Shown here piece by piece: positions 7,719 through 17,254 of a stretch of DNA of 64,000 bases. The stretch spans positions 434,001-498,000 of the forward strand of contig OY781921.1 of NCBI GenBank assembly GCA_963677245.1, read 5' to 3'. Source of the stretch: Saccharicrinis sp963677245 (GTDB taxonomy: Bacteria; Bacteroidota; Bacteroidia; Bacteroidales; Marinilabiliaceae). Position numbers and translations under genes: made by a program. Every line of letters starts with the position of its first letter. The first letter of the stretch is position 1. A model generated the notes under the pieces. The model saw nothing but the letters and a program-made list of their open reading frames with translations. It was not told where the DNA came from and did no database searches.

Positions 7719-10700
7719 ATGGATTTACACGATTACATCGACCGGTATATACGTTATAAAACAACACCTGAAGTAGTTGAAAGGGGGACAGATTTATATA
7801 ATCAGGGTTTAGTTTCTTTAAAATATGCCAATAAAGCTTCGGATACCTGGCATTTTAAGGTGCAGGGATCCCAAATGTATACGGTTGTTATTCGTGATTT
7901 AAACAAAGGAGAATTAAAAACTTCGTGTACCTGTCCATTTGAATGGGGATCTATTTGTAAGCATACAGTAGCTTCCTTGCAGTTTATAAAAGATGGAGGA
8001 GAGCATGTTCCTTTGAACAAAAAGAATGAAGAATCCACACATCGAACCTCTCTTAGAACTGCAGCGGGTTATTTAATCGAAAACTATCATTTTATATCCA
8101 AAGAAGATATTGAAGAACACACCTCTGTTAGTGTTATCAACGATATTTTGCATGGTTATAATAACATGCTTTTGCAAGATGTTAAGATTGGAGATAACGA
8201 TATAACATTTGAATACACCACATATTACGAATCACAATGGGCAACTATTAGTTTTGAAGATGGGAAAGCCTATATACGCAGTAATAGCAAAAAGCCGATT
8301 CCTAAACTCAATAAAGTAGAGGCCTACACTTTACTTTTAATTGCAAAATCACCCAATCCGGATTTACTGGATATTTTATTTACATCAAAACTGGATGCCT
8401 ATAAAAAATCAAAACTGGATGAGTTTGGTTTAACCGAAGAAGCTGATTTTAGCCAGTATTTCTCATATAATTTTCATCCGGAGCAAGGTTTTTTATTTCG
8501 ATTTAGGCCCGATCAGGCCGGAATGTTGCCTGTGGATGTGAATATAAAAAGTGAGTTCAGAAACCTGATTGATGAGTTAAATAAAGATGATCTTCAGCTG
8601 GAGGCGGTTGCCAGAAAGGATGAAGAAAGAGCTTTAGGTTTTGTTCTTCAGTTTAACCAGGATGATTACAAAGATTATGATGGACATGCTGATTTTAGAG
8701 TAATCGCAGTAGTTGGAAAACCAAATAAGGATAAAAACCAGTTGGCCAGTCATATTGAACGTTTTGATGAAATTTATGATGCCGACCGTATAAAGGTTAC
8801 TAAAAATGCCAGGGAAATTCTGGATGGAATAGAGCGTTTGGATACAGCTTCTACTGCTAAAAATAAGTTTGCTATTAAAAGGCAATTGGTGCATCATCTG
8901 GCAAAAGAAAAGATTGTGCATTACCGCACGATAAGTGAGTATAAAATTAAAAAAGCGGAGTTAAAAAATGTGCAAATGATGGGCCATCCGATTACAGGCT
9001 GGTATCAGGCATATGAAGATGAACAATTTGTAGGTTTAAAGCTAAAGCTTGAGATAGAAAAGGAAGAAGTAGATGCATCGGATATTGAATTATTCTATCG
9101 TCTAGCCCATGTGTATTTTTACAAAGGTAAGATGGGTATTCCGGTAAATTATAGTGTAGCCAGGCATGCACAACAATGGCGTAATGATTTAAAAATGGTT
9201 AAGTCATATAAACAGCTTTTCTTCAACGAAATTATTATGCCGCTCTCGCGGAATTTTAAAATTGATTTTCAAAATGCTGGTTTCGATATAGAATCCGTTG
9301 AGCTTGACTTTAGAAAAAAGCAGGTGTTCTTATCAGAATTACACGACTTTTTAATTATTACGCCGCAGGTTGAATACCACAATGGCGTTTCAGTTATGCT
9401 GAATCAGGCGGGTAGTGTTTTAGTGGATGAAGACGGTCATGTAACTGAATATAAACGGAATCAGGAACTGGAAGAAGATTTTGTCAGAAATATTGCAGAG
9501 TTACATCCTCATTTTGAAGATCAGGTAGAGGATAAACGTTTTTATCTACATTATGATGCTTTTACCGAAGATATGTGGTTTTACCGTTTCTTTGAACAAA
9601 TGCAGCATATGGAAATAGAAGTATTTGGATTAAAGGAATTAAAGAATTTTAAATACTCACCTTTTGCAGGAAAAGTATCCACTGCAGTAACCAGTGGACA
9701 GGATTGGTTTGAGATGGAAATTAAAGTGGTTTTTGGCGACAAGCAAGTGGCGCTTAAAGACATTAAAAAAGCCGTTACTAATAAACAAAAATACATTCAG
9801 CTCGATGATGGTAGTGTTGGGTTGCTGCCTAATGAATGGATGCATAAGTTGGAGAAATTCTTCAGACATGGCGAAGTCCGGGAAGGAAAGCTGGCTGTTT
9901 CAAAAATGAAATTTGCCATTATTGATGAATTATTCGAGGACGTGAATAATCTGGAGATAATGGCAGAAGTGGCACGAAAAAGAGAACGCTTGGCCAGCTT
10001 CAAGGAAGTGGCTGATGTTAAGGTGCCACAGGAAATCAATGCTGATTTAAGAGAATACCAGAAAGAAGGTTTAAACTGGCTTAACTTCCTGGATGAAATG
10101 GGATGGGGAGGAATTTTAGCAGATGATATGGGACTTGGTAAAACGCTTCAGGTGCTTACCTTTTTGCAGCATATCGTTAAAAACAATACAACAGCCAATA
10201 TTATTGTAGTACCCACTACCTTATTATTTAACTGGGAAAATGAAATTGCCAAGTTCTCTCCGGAATTAAAAGCCTATTATCATTATGGAATCAATAGAAC
10301 TAAAGATGCATCAGTGTTTGATGACTATCATTTAGTTTTTACCACTTATGGCGTTTTATTGCGTGATATTGAGGTGTTGCGTGAATACCAATTCAACTAT
10401 GCGGTGTTAGATGAATCGCAGGCTATTAAAAATCCTGCATCGCGCAGATTTAAAGCAGCAAGTTTATTAAAAGCTAATAATCGTATTGCCTTATCGGGTA
10501 CACCTATCGAAAACAGTACTTTTGACTTGTATGCTCAAATGAGTTTTGTAAACAGAGGCTTCTTTAGTGGAGCAACTTCATTTAGAGCACAATTTTCCAA
10601 TGCTATTGATAAGGAAGGTGACGATAATATTGCAGCTGAATTGCAGCGCTTAATCAACCCATTTATACTTCGACGAACAAAGGAAAAAGTAGCATCTGAG

Positions 10701-11432
10701 CTTCCTCCAAAAACTGAGGATGTGATTTATTGCGAAATGGAAAGTGAGCAAAGGCGAGTTTATGATGCTTACAGAAACGATTTTAGAAACCAGCTGTTAA
10801 AGCAGGTGGAAGAAAATGGCGTTGAAAAATCTAAATTGATGGTGTTGGAAGCGTTAACACGTATGCGCCAGATTTGTGATTCTCCGGCTTTATTAAATGA
10901 TGACAGCATAGGAAGTACGGAATCTGTTAAGATTAAGGAAATCATTCAACACATTACGGATAAAACAGCGCACCATAAAATTCTGATCTTTTCTCAGTTC
11001 GTATCCATGCTTGGTTTAATTCGCAAGGAGTTGAATAAACGAAATATCGATTACGAATATCTGGATGGTCAAAGTACCACCGTTCAGCGTGAAAAATCGG
11101 TTAATAATTTTCAGGAGAATGAGGATTTACGAGTGTTCTTAATTAGTCTGAAAGCAGGAGGTACAGGGCTTAACTTAACGGCAGCCGATTATGTGTATAT
11201 TGTTGATCCATGGTGGAATCCTGCTGTGGAAAATCAGGCTATCGACCGTTGTTACAGAATTGGTCAGGATAAAAAAGTTTTTGCCTATCGCATGATCTGT
11301 AAAAACACGGTGGAGGAAAAAATACTTCAACTACAAAATAAGAAAAAGAAAATTGCCGGTGATATTGTGCAAACTGATGAAAGTCTTATGAAAACACTTC
11401 AGGCTGACGATATCAGGGATTTATTCTCATAA
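7719..11432 (+). CDS. SWIM zinc-finger SNF2-family helicase
   Basis: 1237 residues. A SWIM zinc finger (Cys70, Cys72, Cys80, His82) lies near the N-terminus, followed by a long linker region up to about 770. The SNF2 ATPase core comes next: motif I DDMGLGKT near 803, motif II DESQ near 900 and SGTPIENS in motif III. The C-terminal helicase half includes LISLKAGGTGLNLTAADYV and DRCYRIGQ. Such proteins are DNA-dependent ATPases that move along or remodel protein-DNA or RNA polymerase complexes; the bacterial SWIM-SNF2 branch is poorly studied. The downstream DUF1456 gene starts 12 bases after the stop, so the two are probably one operon. No sign of a defence island is seen around it. Confidence 0.93.
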   Translation: MDLHDYIDRYIRYKTTPEVVERGTDLYNQGLVSLKYANKASDTWHFKVQGSQMYTVVIRDLNKGELKTSCTCPFEWGSICKHTVASLQFIKDGGEHVPLNKKNEESTHRTSLRTAAGYLIENYHFISKEDIEEHTSVSVINDILHGYNNMLLQDVKIGDNDITFEYTTYYESQWATISFEDGKAYIRSNSKKPIPKLNKVEAYTLLLIAKSPNPDLLDILFTSKLDAYKKSKLDEFGLTEEADFSQYFSYNFHPEQGFLFRFRPDQAGMLPVDVNIKSEFRNLIDELNKDDLQLEAVARKDEERALGFVLQFNQDDYKDYDGHADFRVIAVVGKPNKDKNQLASHIERFDEIYDADRIKVTKNAREILDGIERLDTASTAKNKFAIKRQLVHHLAKEKIVHYRTISEYKIKKAELKNVQMMGHPITGWYQAYEDEQFVGLKLKLEIEKEEVDASDIELFYRLAHVYFYKGKMGIPVNYSVARHAQQWRNDLKMVKSYKQLFFNEIIMPLSRNFKIDFQNAGFDIESVELDFRKKQVFLSELHDFLIITPQVEYHNGVSVMLNQAGSVLVDEDGHVTEYKRNQELEEDFVRNIAELHPHFEDQVEDKRFYLHYDAFTEDMWFYRFFEQMQHMEIEVFGLKELKNFKYSPFAGKVSTAVTSGQDWFEMEIKVVFGDKQVALKDIKKAVTNKQKYIQLDDGSVGLLPNEWMHKLEKFFRHGEVREGKLAVSKMKFAIIDELFEDVNNLEIMAEVARKRERLASFKEVADVKVPQEINADLREYQKEGLNWLNFLDEMGWGGILADDMGLGKTLQVLTFLQHIVKNNTTANIIVVPTTLLFNWENEIAKFSPELKAYYHYGINRTKDASVFDDYHLVFTTYGVLLRDIEVLREYQFNYAVLDESQAIKNPASRRFKAASLLKANNRIALSGTPIENSTFDLYAQMSFVNRGFFSGATSFRAQFSNAIDKEGDDNIAAELQRLINPFILRRTKEKVASELPPKTEDVIYCEMESEQRRVYDAYRNDFRNQLLKQVEENGVEKSKLMVLEALTRMRQICDSPALLNDDSIGSTESVKIKEIIQHITDKTAHHKILIFSQFVSMLGLIRKELNKRNIDYEYLDGQSTTVQREKSVNNFQENEDLRVFLISLKAGGTGLNLTAADYVYIVDPWWNPAVENQAIDRCYRIGQDKKVFAYRMICKNTVEEKILQLQNKKKKIAGDIVQTDESLMKTLQADDIRDLFS

Positions 11433-11444
11433 AAGAGTAGAAAC

Positions 11445-11906
11445 ATGACAAATAATGATATAATACGACGAATCAGGTTTATTTTTGACTTTTCAGATTC
11501 GAAAATGATGGAGATGTTTGCGTCTGCTGGAGAAAAGGTAGCGCGCGAACAAATTTGTAATTGGTTAAAAAAAGAGGACGATGCTGATTTTACCAGCATT
11601 TACGATCAGCAATTGGCTACTTTTTTAAATGGCTTTATTAATGAAAAGCGAGGAAAACGTGAAGGCGAACAACCTAAGCCAGAAAAGAAATTAAATAATA
11701 ATATCATCCTTCGAAAGCTAAAAATTGCACTAAATCTAAAAGATGAAGATATTATTTTAATTCTTGCTAAAAGCGATATTAGAGTGAGTAAGCACGAGAT
11801 TAGTGCCCTTTTTAGAAAACCCGGACAAAATCAATATCGTCCGTGTAAGGATCAGTTTTTAAGAAACTTTCTGAATGGTTTGCAAGCGACCCATAAATCT
11901 TCATAA
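11445..11906 (+). CDS. DUF1456 (YehS-like) protein
   Basis: 153 residues made of two similar halves. Each begins with an NN(D/I)IIxRxRxIxxFxxx-type helix (MTNNDIIRRIRFIF and LNNNIILRKLKIAL) and contains a short helix-turn-helix-like stretch, a duplicated DUF1456 fold. It is a cytoplasmic protein of unknown function that is common in Bacteroidota and gammaproteobacteria. The linker between halves is charged (KRGKREGEQPKPEKK). It lies 12 bases behind the SNF2 helicase gene and probably shares its transcript. Confidence 0.88.
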   Translation: MTNNDIIRRIRFIFDFSDSKMMEMFASAGEKVAREQICNWLKKEDDADFTSIYDQQLATFLNGFINEKRGKREGEQPKPEKKLNNNIILRKLKIALNLKDEDIILILAKSDIRVSKHEISALFRKPGQNQYRPCKDQFLRNFLNGLQATHKSS

Positions 11907-12147
11907 TAAATGTAAAAAGAATTAAAGCGCTTATTGCAATTCAGAAGGTATTCGGTACATTATTTTGATGCCAATCATGCATTTTAATATTGCTATCGAT
12001 TTTTACAGATCTTTGAAATTACCAATGAAAAGTTATAAGTTTATATATAAAACAAAATCTTTGATTCGGGTATCCAAAAGAAATGAATTTGTGTGATTTC
12101 TTGCATATTACCCTCCATCAATATAACCTCTAAAACATATAATCCAT

Positions 12148-14643
12148 ATGAAGAAATTTATTAAAATTGCGATAGGCGTAATCCTGTTTATTCTTCTGGT
12201 TCTTATCGTTACACCCATGTTTTTTAAAGGTAAAATAGAAAATATGGTAAAATCGGAAGTTAATAAGCAGGTAAATGCACAAGTTGATTGGGATCATTTC
12301 TCGTTATCCTTAATTAAGCATTTTCCAAATTTATCCGTAGGAATGTCTGGATTAAAAGTGGTGGGAATTAACCAGTTTGAAAAGGATACCTTGTTGTACC
12401 TTAAGGATTTTACGGTTTCTGCTGATTTACTTAGTGCTATAAAGGGAAATTTAAGTATTGAGAAAATTCTGATTGACGAACCAATGATTCATGCCATTGT
12501 ACTGGCTGATTCAACCGCAAACTGGGATATTGCAATGGCCAGTGAAGAAGCTGAAGAAATAGAAGATACTACCAGTTCCGATTCTGAAGCTTTTACTATC
12601 GGTTTAAAAAGTTTTGAGATTAAAAATGCTGAGGTTTATTATGATGATGCCACCATGGATTTGGGAGCTGAAATCAAACAGTTTAATTTAAATATGTCGG
12701 GCGATTTATCTGCAGCTACCACCCAACTAAATATCGAAAGTTCTATTGAATCTGTGAATGTAAAAATGGAGGATACAGAATATCTTAAAAACGTAAAAGT
12801 AAGTTTGGTGGCAGGTATTTTAGCCGATATGACCAATATGGTATTTACATTTGAGGAAAATAACCTGGGTATTAATGATATGAATCTGGGCTTTGAAGGA
12901 AAAGTAGGTATGCTCGACGAAGGTTATGATTTGGATGTGAAGTTAGCAGCTAAAGAAACTACCTTTAAATCTTTATTGGCTTTGGTTCCGGAAGAGTATA
13001 TGAGCGAAATGGAAGGTATGGAAGCGACAGGTAGTTTTATGCTGGAGGCAACGGCTAAAGGTGTTTACAAAGACGAGGAAAACCTGCCTGCTTTTGCAAC
13101 CGTTTTAAAAGTTATGGACGGCCAGATTAAATATCCTGATTTACCTAAATCTATCAATGATATAAATATTGATGTATCTGTGAAAAATGCTGGAGGTTCA
13201 CCGGATAACACGATTACCAATATTCAGAAATTTCATTTCGAATTGGGCGAAAACCCTTTTGATGCATCCTTATTAGTGGAAACACCGATAAGCAATGCGC
13301 AATTTAAAGGAGGTGTTGTGGGTATCATTAATTTATCCAATTTAAAAGATGCCATTCCTATGGACAGCATTGATTTAGGCGGGGTTATTGATGCCAACGT
13401 AACTATTGATGGTAATATGAAAATGATTGAAGCGGAGGATTATGAATCGGTACAGGTGAAAGGTGATATTAGGATGAATGATTTTACCTATGTAAGCACT
13501 GATTTACCAAAGGTGATTATTTCTGAAGCTCAAATGTCATTTACACCTATACAAATTACACTGGATAAATTTGAGAGCCAGGTGGGACGATCAGACTTTG
13601 ATTTAAAAGGAAATATTAGCAATTATTTACCTTATGTTTTTAAAGAAGAAACCATAAAGGGTAAGTTACAGCATACATCAAAACTATTGAATGCAAATGA
13701 GTTTTTGGTGGATGAAGATGAAGAGAGTGCAGAAGAAGTGGAAGATACAACGGCATTGGAACTGTTTGAGGTACCTAAAAATATTGATTTCGTATTCACT
13801 TCTACATTCGGTAAAATCGTTTACGATAAACTAGAAATTAACAATACCAAAGGTAAAATTACAGTCCGCGATGGCAAAGTGGTGTTAAATGGTATTTCAA
13901 TGAATTTGTTAGATGGACAAATGAGTATGGCCGGAGAGTACAATACACAAAATGTGAAAAAGCCTTTTGTTGATTTTATATTTGATGCCGGGAATATTGA
14001 TATTACTAAAACAGCCTATTCGTTTAGCGTAATCGATTCTTTAATGCCATTGGCAAAAAGCTCCAAAGGAAAAATATCAGCCGATTTTAAATACAATAGT
14101 TTGCTTGGTCAGGATATGAGCCCTGTAATTGCATCTATTACAGGAGGAGGAAACCTGAAGTCAAAAGCCATTGAGGTTTCTAACTCTAAGGTGTTAAACA
14201 ATATGGCCGATTTATTGAAGAAAGATAAATACCGCAAGCTGACTGCCGAAGATTTAGACATTAATTTTATCATGAAAGATGGAAAAATTATTGTTGAGCC
14301 TTTTACAGCTAAAGTATTCGGCAGTAAAATAACTGTGAGCGGAGAGCAAGGCTTTGATCAATCTTTAAATTATATTGTAAAAACACCTGTCTCGAGAAAG
14401 GATATTGCCGGAGCAATGAGTTTCTTAGGAGGAGCCATATCTCAATCAGGTGATGATGTAATGGTGGATGTGATCATTAAAGGAACAGCTAAAGATCCTA
14501 AGTTAAGTCTGGATTTAAGTGAGGCTCAAAAAGAGATTGGTAAGGAAGTTGAAAAAGAAGCCGAAAAGGTGGTGAAAGATATTTTAAAAGATGAAAAGAC
14601 TAAAAAAGCAGTGGATGATCTTAAAAAGAAACTAGGTTTCTAA
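12148..14643 (+). CDS. AsmA-family envelope protein
   Basis: 831 residues. One N-terminal membrane helix (IAIGVILFILLVLIVTP, about 6-22) anchors a long periplasmic part rich in amphipathic beta strands. It begins with the AsmA-type stretch on bringing strands together (LSVGMSGLKVVG, LYLKDFTVSADLLSAIKG) and ends in an AsmA_2-like C-terminal domain (VFGSKITVSGEQGFDQSLNYIVKTPVSRKDI). AsmA-like proteins are thought to form hydrophobic grooves for lipid movement between the membranes; this is family knowledge and is not shown here. A very Lys/Glu-rich tail follows. The gene is transcribed alone and closed by a strong terminator. Confidence 0.87.
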   Translation: MKKFIKIAIGVILFILLVLIVTPMFFKGKIENMVKSEVNKQVNAQVDWDHFSLSLIKHFPNLSVGMSGLKVVGINQFEKDTLLYLKDFTVSADLLSAIKGNLSIEKILIDEPMIHAIVLADSTANWDIAMASEEAEEIEDTTSSDSEAFTIGLKSFEIKNAEVYYDDATMDLGAEIKQFNLNMSGDLSAATTQLNIESSIESVNVKMEDTEYLKNVKVSLVAGILADMTNMVFTFEENNLGINDMNLGFEGKVGMLDEGYDLDVKLAAKETTFKSLLALVPEEYMSEMEGMEATGSFMLEATAKGVYKDEENLPAFATVLKVMDGQIKYPDLPKSINDINIDVSVKNAGGSPDNTITNIQKFHFELGENPFDASLLVETPISNAQFKGGVVGIINLSNLKDAIPMDSIDLGGVIDANVTIDGNMKMIEAEDYESVQVKGDIRMNDFTYVSTDLPKVIISEAQMSFTPIQITLDKFESQVGRSDFDLKGNISNYLPYVFKEETIKGKLQHTSKLLNANEFLVDEDEESAEEVEDTTALELFEVPKNIDFVFTSTFGKIVYDKLEINNTKGKITVRDGKVVLNGISMNLLDGQMSMAGEYNTQNVKKPFVDFIFDAGNIDITKTAYSFSVIDSLMPLAKSSKGKISADFKYNSLLGQDMSPVIASITGGGNLKSKAIEVSNSKVLNNMADLLKKDKYRKLTAEDLDINFIMKDGKIIVEPFTAKVFGSKITVSGEQGFDQSLNYIVKTPVSRKDIAGAMSFLGGAISQSGDDVMVDVIIKGTAKDPKLSLDLSEAQKEIGKEVEKEAEKVVKDILKDEKTKKAVDDLKKKLGF

Positions 14644-14670
14644 GATTCGTTTTAAAAGACTTAAAATAAA

Positions 14671-14719
14671 AAGCCAGCCTTGTATATAGAATTCATCATA
14701 TACAAGGCTGGCTTTTTTA
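14671..14719 (+). terminator. Rho-independent terminator after the AsmA-like gene
   Basis: A perfect 16-bp stem, 14671-14686 with 14699-14714, has a 12-base loop and is followed by T residues. Because the 5' side starts with A residues it could also act for the convergent mazG transcript. Confidence 0.92.
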
Positions 14720-14737
14720 TGCTTTTATTTTCCAATG

Positions 14738-14820
14738 ATGCTGGAACTACCTTTCCAAAGTCATTGGAACTACCGTTCCAAGGTTGTTGGAATTACCGTT
14801 CCAAGGTCATTGGAACTATG
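14738..14820. repeat. 23-bp tandem repeat, 3.6 copies, each unit a small hairpin
   Basis: Units lie at 14738-14760, 14761-14783, 14784-14806 and a partial unit at 14807-14820. The core TTGGAAC-TACC-GTTCCAA is a perfect 7-bp inverted repeat with a 4-base loop in the second unit; the other units differ by one to a few bases. The array sits between the AsmA terminator and mazG, and the last partial unit overlaps the mazG stop codon (14816-14818). It is not a CRISPR, because there are no spacers. Confidence 0.85.
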
Positions 14821-15631
14821 CCATATCATTCTTTGAGTTCAAATGGGTTTTTACTTCTTCCCATATCACGTCCATTTCTTCCAGTGTCATATGCTTCAGG
14901 TCTTTTCCTTGCTTAATGGTTTTGTCTTCGAGATAATTAAAGCGCGCTATAAATTTTCTATTGGTGCGTTCGAGTGCGTTTTCCGGATTTACGCCGTAAA
15001 GTCTGGCTGTGTTGATAATGGAGAACAAAAGGTCGCCAAATTCTTCTTCCATCTTATCCTGATCACCTTTTTCTATTTCAGCTTTAACTTCTGCCAATTC
15101 TTCCTGTACCTTTTCCCAAACCTGCTCCCGGTTTTCCCAGTCGAAGCCAACACCACGGGCTTTTTCCTGAATTCGGTTTGCTTTCACCAAAGCCGGTAAA
15201 GAATCTGGTACACCTGATAACACCGATTTATTACCATCTTTTTCTTTTAGCTTTAAACGCTCCCAGTTTTCTTCTACTTCAGTCGCATCTTTTACTTCTG
15301 TATCGCTAAAAATATGCGGATGTCTGTAAATGAGTTTCTCGTTTAATGATTCAATCACATCCTGAATCGTGAACTGCTTATTTTCTTCTCCGATTTTGGC
15401 ATAAAACACAATATGCAACAAAAGGTCACCCAACTCTTTTTTAATTAGCTTAGGATCATTTTGCATAATAGCATCAGCCAGTTCATAGGTTTCTTCTATA
15501 GTAAGCGTGCGCAGCGATTCGTTGGTTTGTTTTTTATCCCATGGACACTTTTCTCTAAGCTCATCCATGATGTGAAGTAATTCTTTAAAAACGTTTAGTT
15601 TTTCTTGCATATGTTGGTTGTTGAGGTTCAA
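14816..15631 (-). CDS. mazG: Nucleoside triphosphate pyrophosphohydrolase MazG
   Basis: 271 residues with two MazG domains, as in the E. coli enzyme. The N-terminal domain contains the CPWDKKQTNESLR signature and the EExxE metal-binding segment (IEETYELADAI) followed by KKELGDLLLHI. The C-terminal domain repeats this with VKAEIEKGD and EEEFGDLLFSIINTARL. It hydrolyses (d)NTPs to monophosphate and pyrophosphate in the cytoplasm and limits mutagenic nucleotides and possibly (p)ppGpp responses. The start could also be the Met at residue 8. The last codons run into the 23-bp repeat cluster. Confidence 0.95.
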   Translation of the reverse strand: MNLNNQHMQEKLNVFKELLHIMDELREKCPWDKKQTNESLRTLTIEETYELADAIMQNDPKLIKKELGDLLLHIVFYAKIGEENKQFTIQDVIESLNEKLIYRHPHIFSDTEVKDATEVEENWERLKLKEKDGNKSVLSGVPDSLPALVKANRIQEKARGVGFDWENREQVWEKVQEELAEVKAEIEKGDQDKMEEEFGDLLFSIINTARLYGVNPENALERTNRKFIARFNYLEDKTIKQGKDLKHMTLEEMDVIWEEVKTHLNSKNDMA

Positions 15632-15644
15632 CTTAAGTTAGATT

Positions 15645-15652
15645 CAAAAGTA
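15645..15652 (-). promoter_or_regulatory. -7 promoter box of mazG
   Basis: On the minus strand this reads TACTTTTG (TAnnTTTG), 14 bases before the mazG ATG, so the 5' untranslated region is only a few bases or the second Met is used. Confidence 0.5.
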
Positions 15653-15751
15653 GCCATATCCTTTTATTTTTAATCAACTTATGATGAAAAACGCAATTTA
15701 TAATCCAAAATGTTATTATTTTGCGATCCTTATTATTCCAGAACAAATTAA

Positions 15752-16717
15752 ATGATAGAAAAACTCGTTTATCTCGAATCGGTTGATTTAATTGAATTTT
15801 TAGGCGTTAAAAATGTGAAGCTCGATTTAATTCGAAGCAAATTTCCAAAACTACGTATTATTGCCAGAGGCGATTGGTTAAAAGCCATGGGCGAGGAGGA
15901 GCAGGTTATTGCTTTTGAAGAAAAAATTCATTTGCTTTTGGATCATTATAATGAGTATAATGTACTTAGTGAGCATTCTATTTTAGAGATAATTGAAAGT
16001 GGTGCTGTTGGGGTTAAAAGGGAAGTGGATGATGTTATTTTATTTGGCGTAAACGGAAAACCCATTAAAGGCAGAACAGCCAATCAGCAACTATTTGTTA
16101 GAGAGTACGAAAATAACGATTTAATTATAGCGGTTGGTCCGGCTGGTTCTGGTAAAACCTATACAGCTATTGCTTTAGCAGTTAGAGCTTTAAAAAGGAG
16201 AGAGGTTCGTCGTATTATTTTAAGTCGCCCTGCTGTAGAAGCTGGTGAAAAGCTAGGCTTTTTGCCTGGTGATATGAAGGAGAAAATCGATCCGTATTTA
16301 CAGCCCTTATATGATGCTTTGCAGGATATGATTCCTTCTGCAAAACTGAAAGATTACATGGAGAACGGAACCATTCAGATTGCACCATTAGCTTATATGA
16401 GAGGAAGAACGCTGAGCGAGGCTTTTGTTATTCTGGATGAAGCTCAAAATACAACCACTAATCAAATCAAGATGTTTCTTACACGTATGGGACAGGGAAC
16501 AAAATATGTGGTTACCGGAGATGTAACGCAGATTGACCTTCCCCGAAAATCGATGTCAGGATTAGTACAGGCCATGCGCATTCTTAAAAAAGTAAAAGGA
16601 ATAAAAGTGATACAATTTGATGTGAATGATATTGTCCGACATCCTTTGGTTCAACGAATTGTTGAAGCCTATGATAGAGCCAAACCAGAAGATATGGAAG
16701 AAAAGCCTGATAAATAA
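15752..16717 (+). CDS. phoH: PhoH-family ATPase
   Basis: 321 residues, the length of PhoH/YbeZ proteins. An N-terminal KH-like region (about 1-110) is followed by a RecA-like ATPase: Walker A GPAGSGKT near residue 130, then LSRPAVEAGEKLGFLPGD, and Walker B FVILDEAQN near 228. These proteins are cytoplasmic nucleotide-dependent RNA-binding enzymes, often linked with YbeY in ribosome and RNA metabolism. It is followed after 66 bases by an FKBP-like lipoprotein on the same strand. Confidence 0.93.
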   Translation: MIEKLVYLESVDLIEFLGVKNVKLDLIRSKFPKLRIIARGDWLKAMGEEEQVIAFEEKIHLLLDHYNEYNVLSEHSILEIIESGAVGVKREVDDVILFGVNGKPIKGRTANQQLFVREYENNDLIIAVGPAGSGKTYTAIALAVRALKRREVRRIILSRPAVEAGEKLGFLPGDMKEKIDPYLQPLYDALQDMIPSAKLKDYMENGTIQIAPLAYMRGRTLSEAFVILDEAQNTTTNQIKMFLTRMGQGTKYVVTGDVTQIDLPRKSMSGLVQAMRILKKVKGIKVIQFDVNDIVRHPLVQRIVEAYDRAKPEDMEEKPDK

Positions 16718-16783
16718 CGCAAGCTAATCAAGCCTGCTCAGTCAATAAAATTCAGATGTTTTACACTCAAATAATACTTTAGA

Positions 16784-17224
16784 ATGATTAGAAAGTTAGG
16801 AATGGCATTGATGCTTGTGTCATTATTGAATAGCTGTATTAAAGATCCCAAAGAGCCGGTGGATTATATGGTTAAAGATGAAGAAATTATTCAGGCTTAT
16901 TTTGAAGCCAATAATATTACGGATACAATAGCAGACCCATCAGGTGTATATATTCAGCATATAACAGAAGGTACCGGAGCAACGCCTACATTGTCGGATA
17001 ATATTTCAGTAAAATACGAGCTATATAATTTGCCAGAAGATGAACGAGTACCTCAAACCGAGGACCCAATTACCTTTAACTTATCCGGTTTAATATATGG
17101 TTGGCAAATAGGAATTCCATATATGAAAGAAGGAGGAGAGGCATATTTATATATCCCTCGTGCCTATGCTTATGGTGATGGAGTATTAAAGTTTAAAATA
17201 GAACTGATAGAGATTGTTGAGTAG
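16784..17224 (+). CDS. FKBP-type peptidyl-prolyl isomerase lipoprotein (short form)
   Basis: 146 residues. A lipoprotein signal ends in LLNSC (Cys18). The remainder resembles a single FKBP domain: SGVYIQHITEGTGATPTLSDNISVKYE, then the LIYGWQIGIPYMKEGGEAYLYIPRAYAYG core and a final FKIELIEI strand. The flap segment is short, so isomerase activity is uncertain. By family, it is a periplasm-facing membrane-anchored folding factor, probably one of several in the genome. The gene lies 30 bases before the GGCT-like gene and probably shares a transcript with it. Confidence 0.82.
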   Translation: MIRKLGMALMLVSLLNSCIKDPKEPVDYMVKDEEIIQAYFEANNITDTIADPSGVYIQHITEGTGATPTLSDNISVKYELYNLPEDERVPQTEDPITFNLSGLIYGWQIGIPYMKEGGEAYLYIPRAYAYGDGVLKFKIELIEIVE

Positions 17225-17254
17225 GTATTATAAAAGAGTATACAGAAATAAAAT

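Noticed and set aside
7719..11906. Anti-phage defence island around the SNF2 helicase
   Set aside because: The neighbours are housekeeping genes, and no nuclease, methylase or integrase is seen.
14738..14820. CRISPR array
   Set aside because: The units are directly adjacent with no spacers, and no cas genes are near.
14680..14916. 78-residue open frame through the terminator and 23-bp repeats
   Set aside because: It is made of repeat and terminator sequence and overlaps mazG on the other strand.
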